From contig JABSSW010000026.1 of assembly GCA_018902385.1 (NCBI GenBank), positions 434,001 through 498,000 of the forward strand: a DNA stretch of 64,000 bases, in the 5' to 3' direction. The position numbers and the translations under genes are program-made. The notes under the pieces were generated by a model, which was not told where the DNA came from, made no database searches, and saw nothing but the letters and a program-made list of their open reading frames with translations. Below, one piece after another: positions 9,924 through 22,098 of this stretch. The number at the start of each line of letters is the position of its first letter. Within the stretch, counting starts at the first letter, position 1. The DNA is from Physcia stellaris. Lineage: Eukaryota > Ascomycota > Lecanoromycetes > Caliciales > Physciaceae.

Positions 9924-11280
9924 TCAAGTAACCGGAGAAAGAGGCGCCACATTCTCTGCCCCATGCGACAGTTGCCATCCCTCCTTGGTCGGGAATCGAG
10001 TTTTAACGTCTCGTAGACTCAGATCCCTTTCTTCCGAAATATCGCCCGCCGGCAACTCTATACTCGCTTCCGGTAGTGGAGAAGTTGCTCGTCGCATCAT
10101 GTTCGGGGGCATCGGAGTTCCGGTTGTGCTCGTGTCTAGGCTCAAAGGTGATACCAACTCCTGCAGCATGTGCAAGGAGGAGGAGCTGTCCATGGGGAGG
10201 AGAGCAGGCCGTAAACGCTTCGAGTTGACTGTGGGAGTAAGATTTGGTGAGCTCGGGCTCTTGGCATTAGAAGTAGAATTGATGGTGGACAATGGAGGTC
10301 GAGAAGCCGGAGGTCTCAAGTCGGAGGCAATGCTTAATGGAGGCGGCGGTGGTGATCTGGTGGATGAGATTTGCCATTCGTTTGAAGGTCGACGATCTCT
10401 GTCGTGAGGCTGTCCTGAAGGGACAGATGTTTTGTCCTCCCTTGATCCGACCTTGGCCGCTGAATTCGAATCCAATGAGGCATCACATCGCATCCTTTCC
10501 TCAATGAGCCGTTCTCCCATTTGGCGGCCTAGATTCAGATCCACTCGTCTGCTGCTAGCATTGCTTAGTCCACTGCCGTAGCTGCCTCCACTCCCACTAC
10601 GACTGCGGTTTGCAGGCTCTTTGCCTGCCATGACGCGCGGGTGGGGGTGGTTGAAGCATCCATCTCATTTCATTCCTGTTGGTCGGTCGTGTACTGACAA
10701 TGGGCGGATGCAAATCGTTGACAGCGGGGTTGGTTCCATACTTATAGCTGCCTGCACTGCTGGCCGTCCCAGCGCGACTCCTTCCCGCCTTCGGCGTCCC
10801 TTTTCGGGTACTGTTGTCCACATGTATACCCCATAGCATCTCGTCTTCACGCTGGTACCGCCGACGATTCCACCCTTCTCCACTGCTTCGCTCTTGTTCA
10901 GCCATTCTGCTCTCGGCAGCTTCTGACCCGATGACAGTATCCGCGCTACTTGTCCCGGTTACCGCACTACTCCCAACACCACCCGTAGCCAGCCCACGAT
11001 TCCCTCTTTGTCTTTCTCGTTCTCGCTCTCTCTCCTTCTGCTCGCGCTGTTTCCTCTGTGGCGGCCCAGGACCCATTGCCATTTCCTCCTTCCAATAGAC
11101 GTTCGTGTTAAATGGAGATGGATGCCGATAGAGACCTTGTTCGGCTTCAGAAATTGCATGTTCAGCTCTCCCTCGTTTATTATCTTTTTTCCGTCGCCGT
11201 TGGTAGGCGAACTTGGAGCAGGGCGCGCAGGAGACGTAGTAGAAGATGGCAGACTGAAAGCCGCGCCAGAACCAGGACAT
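9924..11280 (-). CDS. Conserved fungal protein with SWFWRGFQ N-terminus
   Basis: Two exons, 11280-10695 and 10624-9924, joined by a GT-AG intron (GTACACGACC ... CATGGCAG); 428 aa. I start at the ATG giving MSWFWRGFQSAIFYYVSCAPC, because this hydrophobic, Cys-containing start followed by a basic stretch (YQRRRKKDNKRGRAEH) looks like a membrane-associated N-terminus. A conserved GLYRHPSPFNTNVYWKEEMAMGPGPP-type segment follows in two parts, then an Arg/Glu repeat (RERERERERQR) and a long Ser/Pro-rich disordered tail. I recall similar N-termini in other ascomycetes without a known function. No enzyme motif is visible. Confidence 0.8.
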
Positions 11281-12596
11281 ATTGAGGAGTGGGGCTCGCA
11301 ACAGACAGACGGACAGACGGGACTGAGGCGTCTGTAAGGATGCCCTCGGTTTGGCGTCAAGGGTTTTAAGCCTGCTACCGCAGCAGCATGGCTATGCGTC
11401 GGGACATTATGTTTTGTGATGTCGGTGTCTCGCAGTTCGAGAAGCGGTGTTGTTGAAAGACGGATAAGTATTAAGGTAGCTGAATCCTCCTGGGCACGAT
11501 GCTACAATGTCAGCGAGCTACATTGCCATTGCGTCGGCAATGCTGCTCCTGATGCAATCGACTATTATCCCCAGGACAGAGAGGACAAGAGGGGACGGGA
11601 AATACTTTCGAACGTGAGTCGAGGCTCGAGTACGAAAGCGCAGAAGTCGGGTTGGTGCGGCCTTTGGATTAATTTGGGATATCGCAAGCCACTCTGGCGA
11701 GATATTCATAAAATCATCTAGTCCCAATTGAAAAATCCCTGCGGTTGCGTTGGTATGTAGAACGCCACAGACTAGATGTATGAGAGATGTGCACTCGAGG
11801 GCAATGGCTGGTAATGGTGGATGGCGTCGATTGTGGCCAACAATGAATTTACGCCGCTTTGCTTTTTCAGGATGCCGGTGGCCTTGCCGTAGACCTTGCC
11901 GTACGCCTGCGATGGCCTAGTAGCAGTATGTTGTATCCTTTGATTTCACAATTATCGTGACTCTAGCCACTACCGTCGGAGCTTCAAAAGAAGGATCTTG
12001 TTACCGTGGCCTTCATTCCCCAGTCAGGGTCCAGGCTTCACCAAACAGTCATGAAACCATAACGGAGGGACGAGTGACAAGCGGCATGGCCAAAGCTTCC
12101 CGATCTGCCGGCTGCTCCTTCTTGTTGAGAACTGATCATCAGAGCGGTGAGGTTGAGCCATGACCCATGAGGGCTGTGAATGTGATTTGTTAATGCGAGA
12201 TGTGGACATTAGGGCGATCATAATAATATTCTCCGACTGGTGGTGACTGGGCAGGGTTATCGAGGCCGTGAACCGCGCATGTGATTGTCACGGTAGTGTC
12301 ACAGCACATTGGAAGAGATGAAGGTCGATCAATCTTTCCATGCATCCTAATTCACTACTCTACGTTTTCCACAGCTGTCTAGTAGTACCTGGTGAAGGCC
12401 TCTCCCCATTGATTCCAAGCTCATGGCAGTAGATTATTAAGTACCTAGTATCCCATTGCTAATAATCCACAACATACCACACAAAACTTTTGTTTGACCA
12501 GCAATTGATGAAGTGTATCGCCCGCCAACCGTTGATTTCCCATTACAATGGTGATCCCCTCGCTCCAAATGCACAAAGCCGCTGAACAAAGATGCT
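11281..12596. other. Intergenic, 1.3 kb
   Basis: Upstream region of the SWFWRGFQ gene and 3' flank of the GPI-protein gene. Scattered short open frames have no protein-like character or splice context. No repeat was found. Confidence 0.4.
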
Positions 12597-13311
12597 TTAC
12601 AGGAAGGCAGCGAAGAGAGCACCAGCAAGACCGAGGGAAAGAGCAGGCTCGAGCATGCCAGCGGCACCAGTGGAACTGGGGGATCCGGACGCGCTGCTGG
12701 ATGTTTCCGATCCTCCTGAAGGAGAAGACCCAGAGCCAGATGCCGAAGTAGGGCTGGAGCCTGAGGAGCCCGAGGAGCCCGAAGAAGCTGAAGAGCCAGA
12801 AGACCCCGCACCGCCGGTTGTGCTGTTGCCACCTGAGGTGCTGTTACCGCCACTGGAGCCACCAATCGGGGTAGTTGAGTTGCCAATTGGGGTAGTGCCG
12901 TTTCCGGCAACGGCTGAGGGGACAACAATGGGTACGACGGTATTGTTGGCACCGGCTGGCACAGTAACAGCAACGGTTTGGGAGGTGATGACGGATGGTT
13001 GAGTGGTGACGGCGGTTGGCATAGTAGTAACGGCGGTGGGCTGAGTAGTGACAGCGGTCGGCTGGCCAGTAACAACGCCCAGGGAGTTCGTCAAGCTCGT
13101 AAATTGCTCCTCGAAGTTGGACTGTGTCACCAGTCAGCGGAAGATATTCCATTTGGGGGAGCAATTCTAGACATGCGGGCGAAGCGCTGAGGGCAGAGGC
13201 AGCAGATGAGAGCGAGCTTTCAGCATCGACGAGCGAAGAAGAGACGCCGGCTAGATCGGTCTGTGCAAAAGCCGCAGCAGCGAGGACAGGGAGGATGATT
13301 GAGGAACGCAT
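12597..13311 (-). CDS. GPI-anchored Ser/Gly/Thr-rich cell-surface protein
   Basis: Two exons, 13311-13177 and 13121-12597; 219 aa. The start has a signal peptide (MRSSIILPVLAAAAFAQ). The middle carries short repeats of the type QPTAVTTQPTAVTTMPTAVTT, then NSTTPIGG repeats and a long Ser/Gly stretch. The C-terminus is a typical GPI signal: small residues (STGAAG) followed by a hydrophobic tail (LEPALSLGLAGALFAAFL). Only a GC donor (CCC, then GCATGT) with the CACAG acceptor keeps the frame across the 55-base gap; the nearby GT would shift it. The donor is therefore tentative. Likely a wall mannoprotein with no enzymatic role. Confidence 0.78.
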
Positions 13312-14140
13312 TATGACTGAGGTTGAAGTATTAAAAGATCGTAGTACTGTGAATTGATGCAAATGCGAAGATTGGAATGTTGTTGCTTAGTGAAGATGCA
13401 AAGAAAGTCAGCGAGTGTGGGTTTCGAAGCAGGAGATTATAATGGCAGCTGGGAGGGAAAGGAACGCGTGTCGATGATTATATTTATTTCCCCCCTTTTC
13501 ATGCCCCAAGCGAAATGAAACCCGTAGCTCCCGAGTGTGGGGACCCTAGACTGAAACTAGCTAGTCTAGCCTAAGCCCGGACTGTGAAAAATCTGATTGC
13601 TCTCTGTTACCGACTGAGCCCCATTTTCTTTTCTTAATTTAACAACAATCTGCACCCAAAATCTCGTATTCAATCAACAAATCATAGCCTGGCCTATCCC
13701 CAACACCTTCAACTGCTCATTCGCCAAGATTCTTCTCCTCGCTTATGCCCGTCAAAGCTGCAATTCGAAGACCATCTATCGAGGAACGACAATATAATTA
13801 TACCGATTACCTCCGACTTGCGAACCCGAATCTATTATTCGATCCGAGGCAACCTGTCTTCTAAATTCTGTCACTACTACTCGTACTACTCGGCTCCAAC
13901 ATTTGTTGCGAATCCTTCGCCACTATGCCCCATCACCGAGTTTTCTCACTGCGGCTCCCCGCCTCCCACCAATCATCTGGTTTGAAAATGCAGATCTCCA
14001 GCACGTACAGTATCAGTCTTATGCACGCCGCAGCGAAGCTGATCATGCCCGTCGCAAATTCTGGTTTCATGCGGCCTGGGGCATAAGGCCATGCATGGTG
14101 GCATGTCAAGAATTCCAACGGTCATCGACCCTACCCGTGA
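13312..14140. other. Intergenic
   Basis: Promoter of the GPI-protein gene on the left and 3' flank of the P450 on the right. CT-rich leader-like stretches around 13600-13760; no coding signal. Confidence 0.4.
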
Positions 14141-15844
14141 TCACAGATCTTTGGTTCTCTCTTCACTCCCATTCATCCAAACCTCCAATTGTGCCAGATC
14201 TCGAGGCTTGAAGCCTACTTTGAACTTCTTGGGCTCAGTTGTCAAGCTTGTCTTTACGCTGTTGCAGTCTAAAGAGTTGAGGATGGGCCGATCCTCAACG
14301 GCCTTGGATGGCCTGATCTCAAATGCTGAGATCAATCGAATAAACGCTGTGTAGAGTTCGCGATTCGCAAGATGGGCCCCGATGCACATTCTAGATCCGG
14401 CGCCGTAGCCATAGTGTGGAGTACCGCCTCCTTCAGATGAGCTGTCGAGGTATCTTTCCGGTTCGAAAGAATCAGGATCTTTGAAGTGCGTCGGGTCATA
14501 GTCAGCTGCCCAGGCATTCTGGAGCGGGGTACGTCAGCCCACAACACGAGGAAAGGAGAGGTTCCTACCATATAGAACGTTGTGCCTGCTGGTATTGTTG
14601 CCTGCTCCCACTGGATGTCCTTGATGCTCTTCCGCGGCAGGCAAATTGGAATCACCGTCCAAAAGCGCAGGATTTCCTTGACTAAAGCGGTGACGTACGG
14701 GACCTTCTCTTCTACCAGACACTTCTCCCAGGCATTACCGCCTGGATAGACCTGCAGAATCTCATCATACGCTCGCCGTTGAATTCCTTGACCGTGCGCG
14801 GATGACAGGTAAGCGATTCCCATGATGAGGTTACCAGGAACCGTATCGAGTCCGGCAGATACCATGGTCAGACAAATGGACATCAGCTCAGCTGCTTTCT
14901 CGTCAGTCAAGCCTTTAGAGCTGAGCTTGTTGCATGAAAGCTACCTTCGTTAAGCTTTGCTTCGGGGTCTTTGAGGACGTTTCCCGTAATACAGGGTTTG
15001 TCTTCTCCTTTCGCAATTTTCTCTTTCAGCATGTTGAGTAGGAGATTCATGTAGCGATCTCTGCGCTTCCTGTAGGTTCCTGCTTCGCTGTTACGGCTTG
15101 GCCAAAGCCGCATGATAGGTATATAGTCTTGCCAGTTGTTGCTGGTACTCCTGAGATTCGAGACCATCCTTTCAACATGGACTATCTCTTTCAAGAGCTC
15201 GTTGTCGATATTTCCGTTGATCCGTATACCATAGTTCAGGGTCAAACTCGTGTTTAGTGCGAAGCGCTGAAAATACGGATTCGGATCTATGTCTCTCTCG
15301 CCGTTGGCACTGTCTGCTACTAGTTCCTTAATACTTGCATTGCTCTCCAGGTCTAATATAGGCATGTAGCTCTGAACGGCGGGCTTATTCAAAGCGGTGG
15401 CCGCCGCCTTCCGACGCTGCTTACATGAGTCGTCCCAAGGTGATGTGCCAATGGTGAATCCTTGAGATGTGGACACCACTTTATGGAAGGTATGAAGAGT
15501 GGGACGGGAGATCAAGGCCGATTGATTGGTGATCCAGAGATGTTTAACGCTTTCGAAGGAGTTGGCAAAGACGATCCTCTGCTCAAGTTAAATGTCTGTA
15601 GAGAAGAGGCTATGAGAGCACCCACTCTGTTCCCAAGCCTGACTTGAAAGACTGGTCCATATCTCCTGACCCATTCTCTGGCACGTTTGGCGTGGGAGTC
15701 GCCGAGCTGCAACAAGTTGCCAAAAATGGGAACTCCTGGAATCTCCGGAAGACCCTTGATTTTGGGGACGTCGGTTCGGTTCAGATATCGAATAAGGAAG
15801 AAAAGAACGGCAACAAGTGCAGTTCCGACTGCTTGATAGCCCAT
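14141..15844 (-). CDS. Cytochrome P450, CYP504 family (phenylacetate / 3-hydroxyphenylacetate hydroxylase)
   Basis: Four exons: 15844-15626, 15578-14945, 14894-14569, 14518-14141; 518 aa. An N-terminal membrane helix (ALVAVLFFLIRYL) is followed by the proline-rich hinge (LPEIPGVPIFGNLL). SAGLDTVPGN is the oxygen-binding I-helix, KEILR the ExxR motif, and YGAGSRMCIGAHLANRE the haem loop with the axial Cys, the usual first Phe being Tyr. The segments GFTIGTSPWD and YFQRFALNTSLTLNYGIR match my memory of Aspergillus PhacA/PhacB, which hydroxylate phenylacetate or 3-hydroxyphenylacetate on the way to homogentisate. The neighbouring fumarylacetoacetase supports this. Whether it is the 2- or 6-hydroxylase type cannot be told by eye. 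Confidence 0.9.
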
Positions 15845-16203
15845 GCTGAGAATCGGATTCTTCGCTCGGATGCCTCGATCTTCTGAAGAGTGTCCCAGGA
15901 TCTGGAAAGCGCTTTACGATTGCGTCTCTCGATAAACTCTGCCGGTGAAAGGCAATGATCTATATCTCTATCACCCTTCGTATCTGCGACTAGGAATGCA
16001 CGTCTCAAATCGTCATAGCTATGGGCATGACTGGATACGAGTAATGCTTATTGCGGGTCAGCTGAAGCTGTATAGGGTCCTCGGCCAAAACCCCGCCATC
16101 CCCGCATGCATCCTGCGATAAAATCCCTAACCGACGGAATCAATCCGCATGATGCTATCGCCTAATGGTCCTCGTGCTTGGCAAATACACGATACATCTA
16201 TAT
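15845..16203. other. Spacer between fumarylacetoacetase and P450
   Basis: A 359-base gap holding the P450 promoter and the 3' end of the fumarylacetoacetase gene. No additional gene seen. Confidence 0.5.
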
Positions 16204-17499
16204 CTACATTTTGAGGGCCGGCTCTATCGTGCCTCTGCATTCGCCAAATCCTACCCTGTCCCCGTCTATGTTCCCTGCAACTCCTCTAATTGTCACGGTA
16301 TCGCCATCCTCCAGAAAAGTTCTCTCTTCACCTCCATTCAATCCAATCTTACTCTTCCCGTTCGCACACTGCTCTAGAAAGCTGCCCTGAGAATTAGGAT
16401 CCATCCCGCTGATTGTCCCAGATCCAAGCAGATCCCCGACTTGCATTGGGCAACCGGTGATTGAGTGATGGGCCAGCATTTGCGAGAAAGAGAACAGTAG
16501 ATTTCGCGAATTGGTACGAGTGACGGTAGTGGTGATCTGTGACGGGCTTGTCAGGTCGACTTCCAAGTCAATATCGTACACATTCCCCTTCCCCTTTTCT
16601 TGGAGATATGGCAACAGTTCCGTATCGTTTTTCAATCCTTGGACTCGAAAAGGCTCCAGTGCATCGGCTAGTACAATCCAAGGACTGATACTGGTACCGA
16701 AATTCTTCGCGGTAAATGGACCGAGCGGAACATACTCCCAGGCTTGTATGTCCCTCGCCGACCAATCATTCATGAGGACGACACCAAAAATATTGTCATC
16801 GGCATGCTCAATGGACACCGGTTCACCAAGCTCATTGGATTTGCAAATAAAAGCACCAAGTTCGAGCTCGATGTCCAGCTTCTTGCAGGCACCCAAGGCA
16901 GGCCTTTTCAAGGTCGCAGATGGGTCCTGCAGGATCTGACCACATGGCCTGCGAATTGGAGTTCCTGAAACGACCACCGAGGATGCACGCCCATGGTAGC
17001 CTACCGGCAGGTGATTATAATTGGGTTGGAGAGCGTTGTCGGGCCCTCGGAAAAGCGCACCCACGTTGTAAGCATGGTTACGACCAGCATAAAAGTCGGT
17101 ATAATCGCCAATGTGCATTGGCAGATGACACTGTACCTCCCGCAAGGGCAGAAGACATCTTTTTTGCAAGTTTAGATTGTCTTTGAGCAGATGAGGATGA
17201 GCAGTTTGTTGGCTAAACAATTGCTGAATGTACTGGCGAACTTCGCTATGAAGGCGGCGGCCAAGCGCAGCAAAATCGTTCAGCACTGGCTTTGAGAAAA
17301 CAGAAAGATGCGACTGCATGCTATGAAGCTCGGAGAAGCCACCGGAAAAAGAGAGAATATCGAGATCTAGAGCATGGTCTCCTATTGCTACGGCAGGCCG
17401 CCGTGTACTCGACTTTGCATCGGAGATGATGCCGAAGGGAATATTGGCGAGAGAGAAGTGCGATCGAGGCGGGATGGGAAACCAAGAAGTCAGCGGCAT
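16204..17499 (-). CDS. fahA: Fumarylacetoacetase
   Basis: A single uninterrupted exon of 431 aa, the usual length of the family. The N-terminal SH3-like domain is followed by the catalytic FAH fold. Visible family segments are DYTDFYAGRNHAYNVG (metal-binding Asp region), YHGRASSVVVSG, ELELGAFI (metal Glu), DWSARDIQAWEYVPLGPF and GDLLGSGTISG. It hydrolyses 4-fumarylacetoacetate to fumarate and acetoacetate, the last step of phenylalanine, tyrosine and phenylacetate breakdown through homogentisate. It lies just upstream of, and on the same strand as, the CYP504 gene, which feeds the same pathway. The 5' end faces a divergent gene (GH43) across 0.7 kb. Confidence 0.97.
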   Translation of the reverse strand: MPLTSWFPIPPRSHFSLANIPFGIISDAKSSTRRPAVAIGDHALDLDILSFSGGFSELHSMQSHLSVFSKPVLNDFAALGRRLHSEVRQYIQQLFSQQTAHPHLLKDNLNLQKRCLLPLREVQCHLPMHIGDYTDFYAGRNHAYNVGALFRGPDNALQPNYNHLPVGYHGRASSVVVSGTPIRRPCGQILQDPSATLKRPALGACKKLDIELELGAFICKSNELGEPVSIEHADDNIFGVVLMNDWSARDIQAWEYVPLGPFTAKNFGTSISPWIVLADALEPFRVQGLKNDTELLPYLQEKGKGNVYDIDLEVDLTSPSQITTTVTRTNSRNLLFSFSQMLAHHSITGCPMQVGDLLGSGTISGMDPNSQGSFLEQCANGKSKIGLNGGEERTFLEDGDTVTIRGVAGNIDGDRVGFGECRGTIEPALKM

Positions 17500-18198
17500 C
17501 CTGCTGCTGTCAATACTTCCTATAATCTGCGTCGATTATCTACAGATTAACTTCATCCTCAGCACAACCCAACCCCGCTCCTCTTTGGTCTCTCTTGAAT
17601 ATGCCTAGTGCCTTGGCAAACCCGTACCGACCTATTGTCCAATTATTACTGTTGCCTCGAAGAAAGAATAAATGCAAAGACACGACGTAATACCAATACA
17701 TGGCTGACTGGCGTTGGCACAGGCAACCGAGTCTTGATTTTCATATGATGGTTGTAATTGTCGCAAATTCGTAATCGTCTACAGGCATCTCGTCAGCCCC
17801 CTTTGAGGGAATATCCGGACGGCCGTCCGAGTCTGCATCGACAATCCTTCAATCTACTGACTGAAAAAGACACTGCACGGATCAGGAGTTGGGGTCCACT
17901 GATTGGCCGAGACGTGATGAAACGGCAAGGCTGAGACAGGCGGCCTCGGCCCCCAATTTACGGTCGTGTTTTCCCCATGACGGACAGCTCGAAATTGGAA
18001 ATACTCGGATTCAGGAGCTCCTTCGATCCTTCCTCGTAGGTTATTAATATTATAATGTAGTACAATAGGTACTGTAGTCTACCAAATACTCATTTCTAGT
18101 CTGAGGCGCAATAATTATGGGCACCGGAGGTTGACTACAAAGGCAAGGCAGCTCCCCTGAGACTCTCGTCTGATGTTGCGTAGTGTTCAGACCTTGAC
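17500..18198. other. Divergent promoter region between fahA and the GH43 gene
   Basis: A 699-base head-to-head spacer that should carry both promoters. No gene or repeat recognised; there is a short AT-rich stretch around 18035-18070. Confidence 0.5.
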
Positions 18199-19302
18199 AT
18201 GATGCTTTTCTTTTACCTTCTAGTCGCTCTCTTGGTTTCTCTTACATCCCAAGCGCCTCTTCGCACCTCTACCAGCTTGCGCTTGGCTTTAAAAGACAAC
18301 TTCCCAGATCCTGCTTTAATCAAGGTCGGCGACCTTTTCTACGCTTTCGCGACAAACAACGGCAAGCAAAATGTACCTGTTGCTATCTCAAAAGACTTCT
18401 TGAACTGGGAGATTACTGGCGTAGATGCTTTGCCACAGGTTCCCAGCTGGAGTGACGGCGGAATATGGGCACCAGATGTCGTGCAGCTAGTACGATATTG
18501 TCACTGATTTCAAGAAACATCGCATTGGCTAATGAGAATAGGCTGATGGATCGTTCGTCATGTACATGTCGGCAAAGTCCCTCAAAGATAAGTCCAGGCA
18601 TTGTGTTGGCGTTGCGAGATCCGACAGACCCACTGGCCCATACGTGCCAACAGACACTCCTTTGGCTTGTCCCCTCGCGTAAGTAGTCTTCGTTGCTCAT
18701 TCAAGATTCCTGTAATGCCTCAAAACTTACATTAAAACTGTAGTCGAGGCGGCGCAATAGATCCAGCGGGCTTTCAAGATTTTGACGGCACGCAGTGGTT
18801 GACCTACAAAATCGACGGTAATAGCCTTGGAGGTGGTGGTCAATGTGGTAACGGCGACTTATCACACGCAACGCCCATAATGCTACAACAAGTCTCATCA
18901 GATAACGGATTCGACTTGATTGGCGATCCTATCGAAATCCTTGATCGAAGCAAATTCGACGGGCCGCTCGTCGAAGCTCCCAGCCTACTACGGACGAGTG
19001 ATGGGGTCTACGTGCTCTTCTTCAGCAGCAACTGCTTCAATGGCGTACTCTATGATACGAGCTACGCTACGAGCAGTAACGGTGTCCGTGGACCCTACAC
19101 GAAGAGCTCCGCACCGTTGCTGGTCACTGGCGCGAACGGAAACCAGCTGCAGAGCCCTGGAGGACTGGATGTTGGGTCGATGGCAAAGAATGTCGTATTT
19201 CACAGCGATTCAAGGCGTGGCGATGCACGTGTCAGGCAGATGTGGACTGGGCAGCTTTCTATTCAGGGGACCAACGTACGGATAGCTGGTGGAACCGGGT
19301 AG
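18199..19302 (+). CDS. Secreted glycoside hydrolase, GH43-like
   Basis: Three exons, 18199-18489, 18542-18678, 18744-19302; 328 aa. A signal peptide (MMLFFYLLVALLVSLTSQA) leads into NFPDPALIKVGDLFYAFAT, which holds the catalytic-base Asp of five-bladed propeller glycosidases. IWAPDVVQLADGSFVMYMSA and RGGAIDPAGFQDFDGTQWL (the pKa-modulating Asp region) follow, then VEAPSLLRTSDGVYVLFFSS, whose Glu is the likely general acid. GH43 enzymes release arabinose or xylose from plant wall polysaccharides. The substrate here is unknown, and GH43-like proteins outside the classic subfamilies exist. Plant-biomass use is a reasonable role. Confidence 0.88.
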
Positions 19303-19714
19303 GGTACCCCAGGTAATTGATCGCAGTCGCAAACAGCGACTTAAACACACTTTATGTAGCAATGATCTTGCACTGCAGCGAAAATGGTTCTCTACAGCAG
19401 CTCAATGTAAGACGGGTCAACGGCGTTGGACTTTGGTGAATTGTCTGTTGGCTTTTTATCTGTCCCTTTCGTTACTCCAAGTAACGTGTGTAAACCCTAA
19501 CCCTTCACTGCCGCCAAGACCCAAACAAATAGGGCCAGCTAGGGCCAGCCTGCATAATATTTTGTGTTTCGATGTTTCACTCGTGTCACTTCAACTTCTT
19601 TAACCAGCGCAGACGAATAGCATTCAAGTTTGCTGCTGGCCCAGCTGTCACTTGAATTTACCAAATTTCTGATTCAACTGGTGCCGACCACGTTGAGCGA
19701 GTCTAAGAGCGGTA
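19303..19714. other. Intergenic
   Basis: The spacer between the GH43 gene and GTP cyclohydrolase; nothing recognised beyond probable UTR and promoter sequence. Confidence 0.4.
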
Positions 19715-20888
19715 ATGACTCACCGTATCTCACCGCCGCTTGCGCCAAAACCCAAAGCTCTTCCTTCCTATCTCACAAATGGCGGCTCTCCCCTACAAAA
19801 TCCTCTCAATTATAGAGACAGTACGGAACGGGAAAACCTGTATAGTTCCATAAAGTCATCGAACGGTCCTAAGCGCCAGCCTATTGACCTCGAGCCCCTA
19901 CCCTCGCACAATTCAACCACTCGCAATGGAGTGAAGGGCGGCATGATGAATGGAAAGCCAGAAAAGGACGTAAAAAAGGAGGATATGGAACAGGAGCATG
20001 CCAGAGACTCGAGAGATGAAGCACCGCTCACCCCGCCGCTGAGTAGCAACAGTCGGCCAGCAAGTCCATTCACCGCAAATCCCACCGTGGACTTTGATGG
20101 GCTGAGTTGGCCGAGCTTGGGAACGAAGGAAAGGCTCGATTCCACACCAAAAGAGTCCCAGGAAAGACTAGAGAAGCTTTCGGGTGCTGTCAAGACGATC
20201 CTTGAATGCATTGGTAAACATTGGCTTCCACATTCCGTAGGGTGGGCATTGAAAAAGAGAGATTTGTGCTGACTTGCGCAGGGGAGGATCCAGCACGAGA
20301 AGGCTTGCACGAGACACCCGATCGGTATGCAAAGGCTATGATGTTCTTCACTAAAGGGTACGAGGAGAATCTACGAGACATTGTCAACGGAGCTGTGTTT
20401 CACGAGGACCATGACGAGCTTGTCATTGTTAAGGATATTGAAATATTTTCGCTGTGTGAGCATCACTTGGTTCCTTTTACTGGGAAGGTAAGTCACTATT
20501 GCTGCCAAATTCATGTTCACGCTGACCCACCATTAGATGCATATTGGTTACGTTGTATGATCCTCTCCCCGTTTCAGATTGCCTCATGAGCTGACAGCGC
20601 TTCCAGCCGAACCGTCGTGTCTTAGGTCTCTCCAAACTGGCCCGCATAGCGGAAATGTTCTCCCGGCGTCTGCAAGTGCAAGAGCGCCTGACAAAACAGG
20701 TTGCTCTCGCTCTCTCGGAGGTCCTACAGCCACGCGGCGTCGCCGTTGTCATGGAGTCAAGCCATCTATGTATGGTCATGCGCGGTGTTCAAAAAACGAG
20801 TAGTATGACCGTCACGAGCTGCATGCTCGGCTGTATGAGGAGCAACGCAAAGACCCGGGACGAGTTCCTGAGGCTATGCGGACGGTGA
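19715..20888 (+). CDS. FOL2: GTP cyclohydrolase I
   Basis: Four exons: 19715-20213, 20282-20487, 20537-20554 and 20607-20888; 334 aa. A fungal-type disordered N-terminal extension of about 145 residues precedes the catalytic domain. Family blocks are [34 protein letters not shown] (zinc Cys and His), [30 protein letters not shown] and [10 protein letters not shown]...SCMLGCM (second zinc Cys region). It makes 7,8-dihydroneopterin triphosphate, the first step of folate and biopterin synthesis. The third exon is only 18 nt and encodes MHIGYV, which is needed to complete the family motif before [10 protein letters not shown]. The frame is exact across all joins. Confidence 0.95.
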
Positions 20889-22098
20889 AGGATCGTCGAG
20901 GGCTCATCAACTGAGCCAGGATTCTCTTCACGACGAAGCGGCCAAAACCGTGATGTCTTCAACGGCGAATGATGCGAAAGCCTTCAACGCCACGCCAAAG
21001 GTCAGACCTGATGCCGAGGGAGGAAAAGGGGGGGAAAAAACTTATACCCCAGTAGGTGCGGGTCGTAGCAAGTCACTCCACTCCATTGCGCTCTCATGTA
21101 GCCGCTTAAGGCAGGGAATATCCTAGCTGAACGGCAGGAAGAGGAAGACCCGTGGTACGGTGGGTACGGCGGGTACAGTTGAAGGAGTGGGTCTATCAGC
21201 AAACCAGCCTGATGTTCGTACGTGACAGCGATCTGAGCGATCTGAAGGCAATAGCGGCATGGAAATGATATCAACACATTACGACTAAATCCATAATCCT
21301 CAAATTCAAGCCTTAGGTGGCTCTTGATGAAAAGACGTAGGGGCTGCTTATGCGCTGTTGAGCTGGATGGCTACCAAGGATCCCAGCCACCGCAGCGTAC
21401 AATTTTAGTTGGTCATCATCCAAGAGCTCTGTTGCAACAATTCACGAGCAGCACGAGAGGTATCGCTCGCCCAGATTTGCCAAATTACTACCAGCAGCTT
21501 GGTCACTCCCGTCTCAAGCTGCAAAGACCTCCTTTTCATTTTACTTCCACTACCTTTAAAGATCCTCTAGACCTCGACAAATTCTCGTTTTGTAAACCGA
21601 TTGAGAAACCTTGTCTAAGGAAATTTATTCCGTCTTGGAAGGAAAGACATGGTCGGTCAGGTTTTTGACCTCGATCCTCGCTTTCGCAATGTCTAGAGTA
21701 TCTATAGCACCTCCACCTATGCGAAGTTTTCTCTCTCCTTACTCTTTCTTACTCTATCACTTCACTAAGCTCTTCCCCACCAACAAAAACAATAACATGG
21801 CGAAGAAGGGCCAGTTAACGAGAAGCCTGTCACTATGTTCATTCAGCAGGCCACGTCACCGCTAGAGGCATCAAATTCACCGCTCCTCCCCACACAGCTT
21901 CACAAACCCGACCTCCATGATGAGACATAGAGAGTGCCCAGAGAAAAAGGCCCCGGAGGTCTATGTCCTTCTACAAAAATACCCACCACTCCCTCAAATC
22001 TTCTCTACAATACTACAACCATACGCACCCGCCCCTTCTTCCCAAACCCGCCACACAAACCCCACCTAGCTCTACCAGATATACCGAACAGGACGCAA
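20889..22098. other. Intergenic, 1.2 kb
   Basis: No supported gene. A CT-rich leader-like tract at about 21700-22090 precedes the next ORF. Short open frames here lack protein character. Confidence 0.4.

Noticed and set aside
12592-13002. Plus-strand acidic ORF (EPEEPEEPEEAEEPED repeats)
   Set aside because: It is the antisense shadow of the Ser/Gly-rich GPI-anchored protein; the minus strand has signal peptide, stalk and GPI tail.
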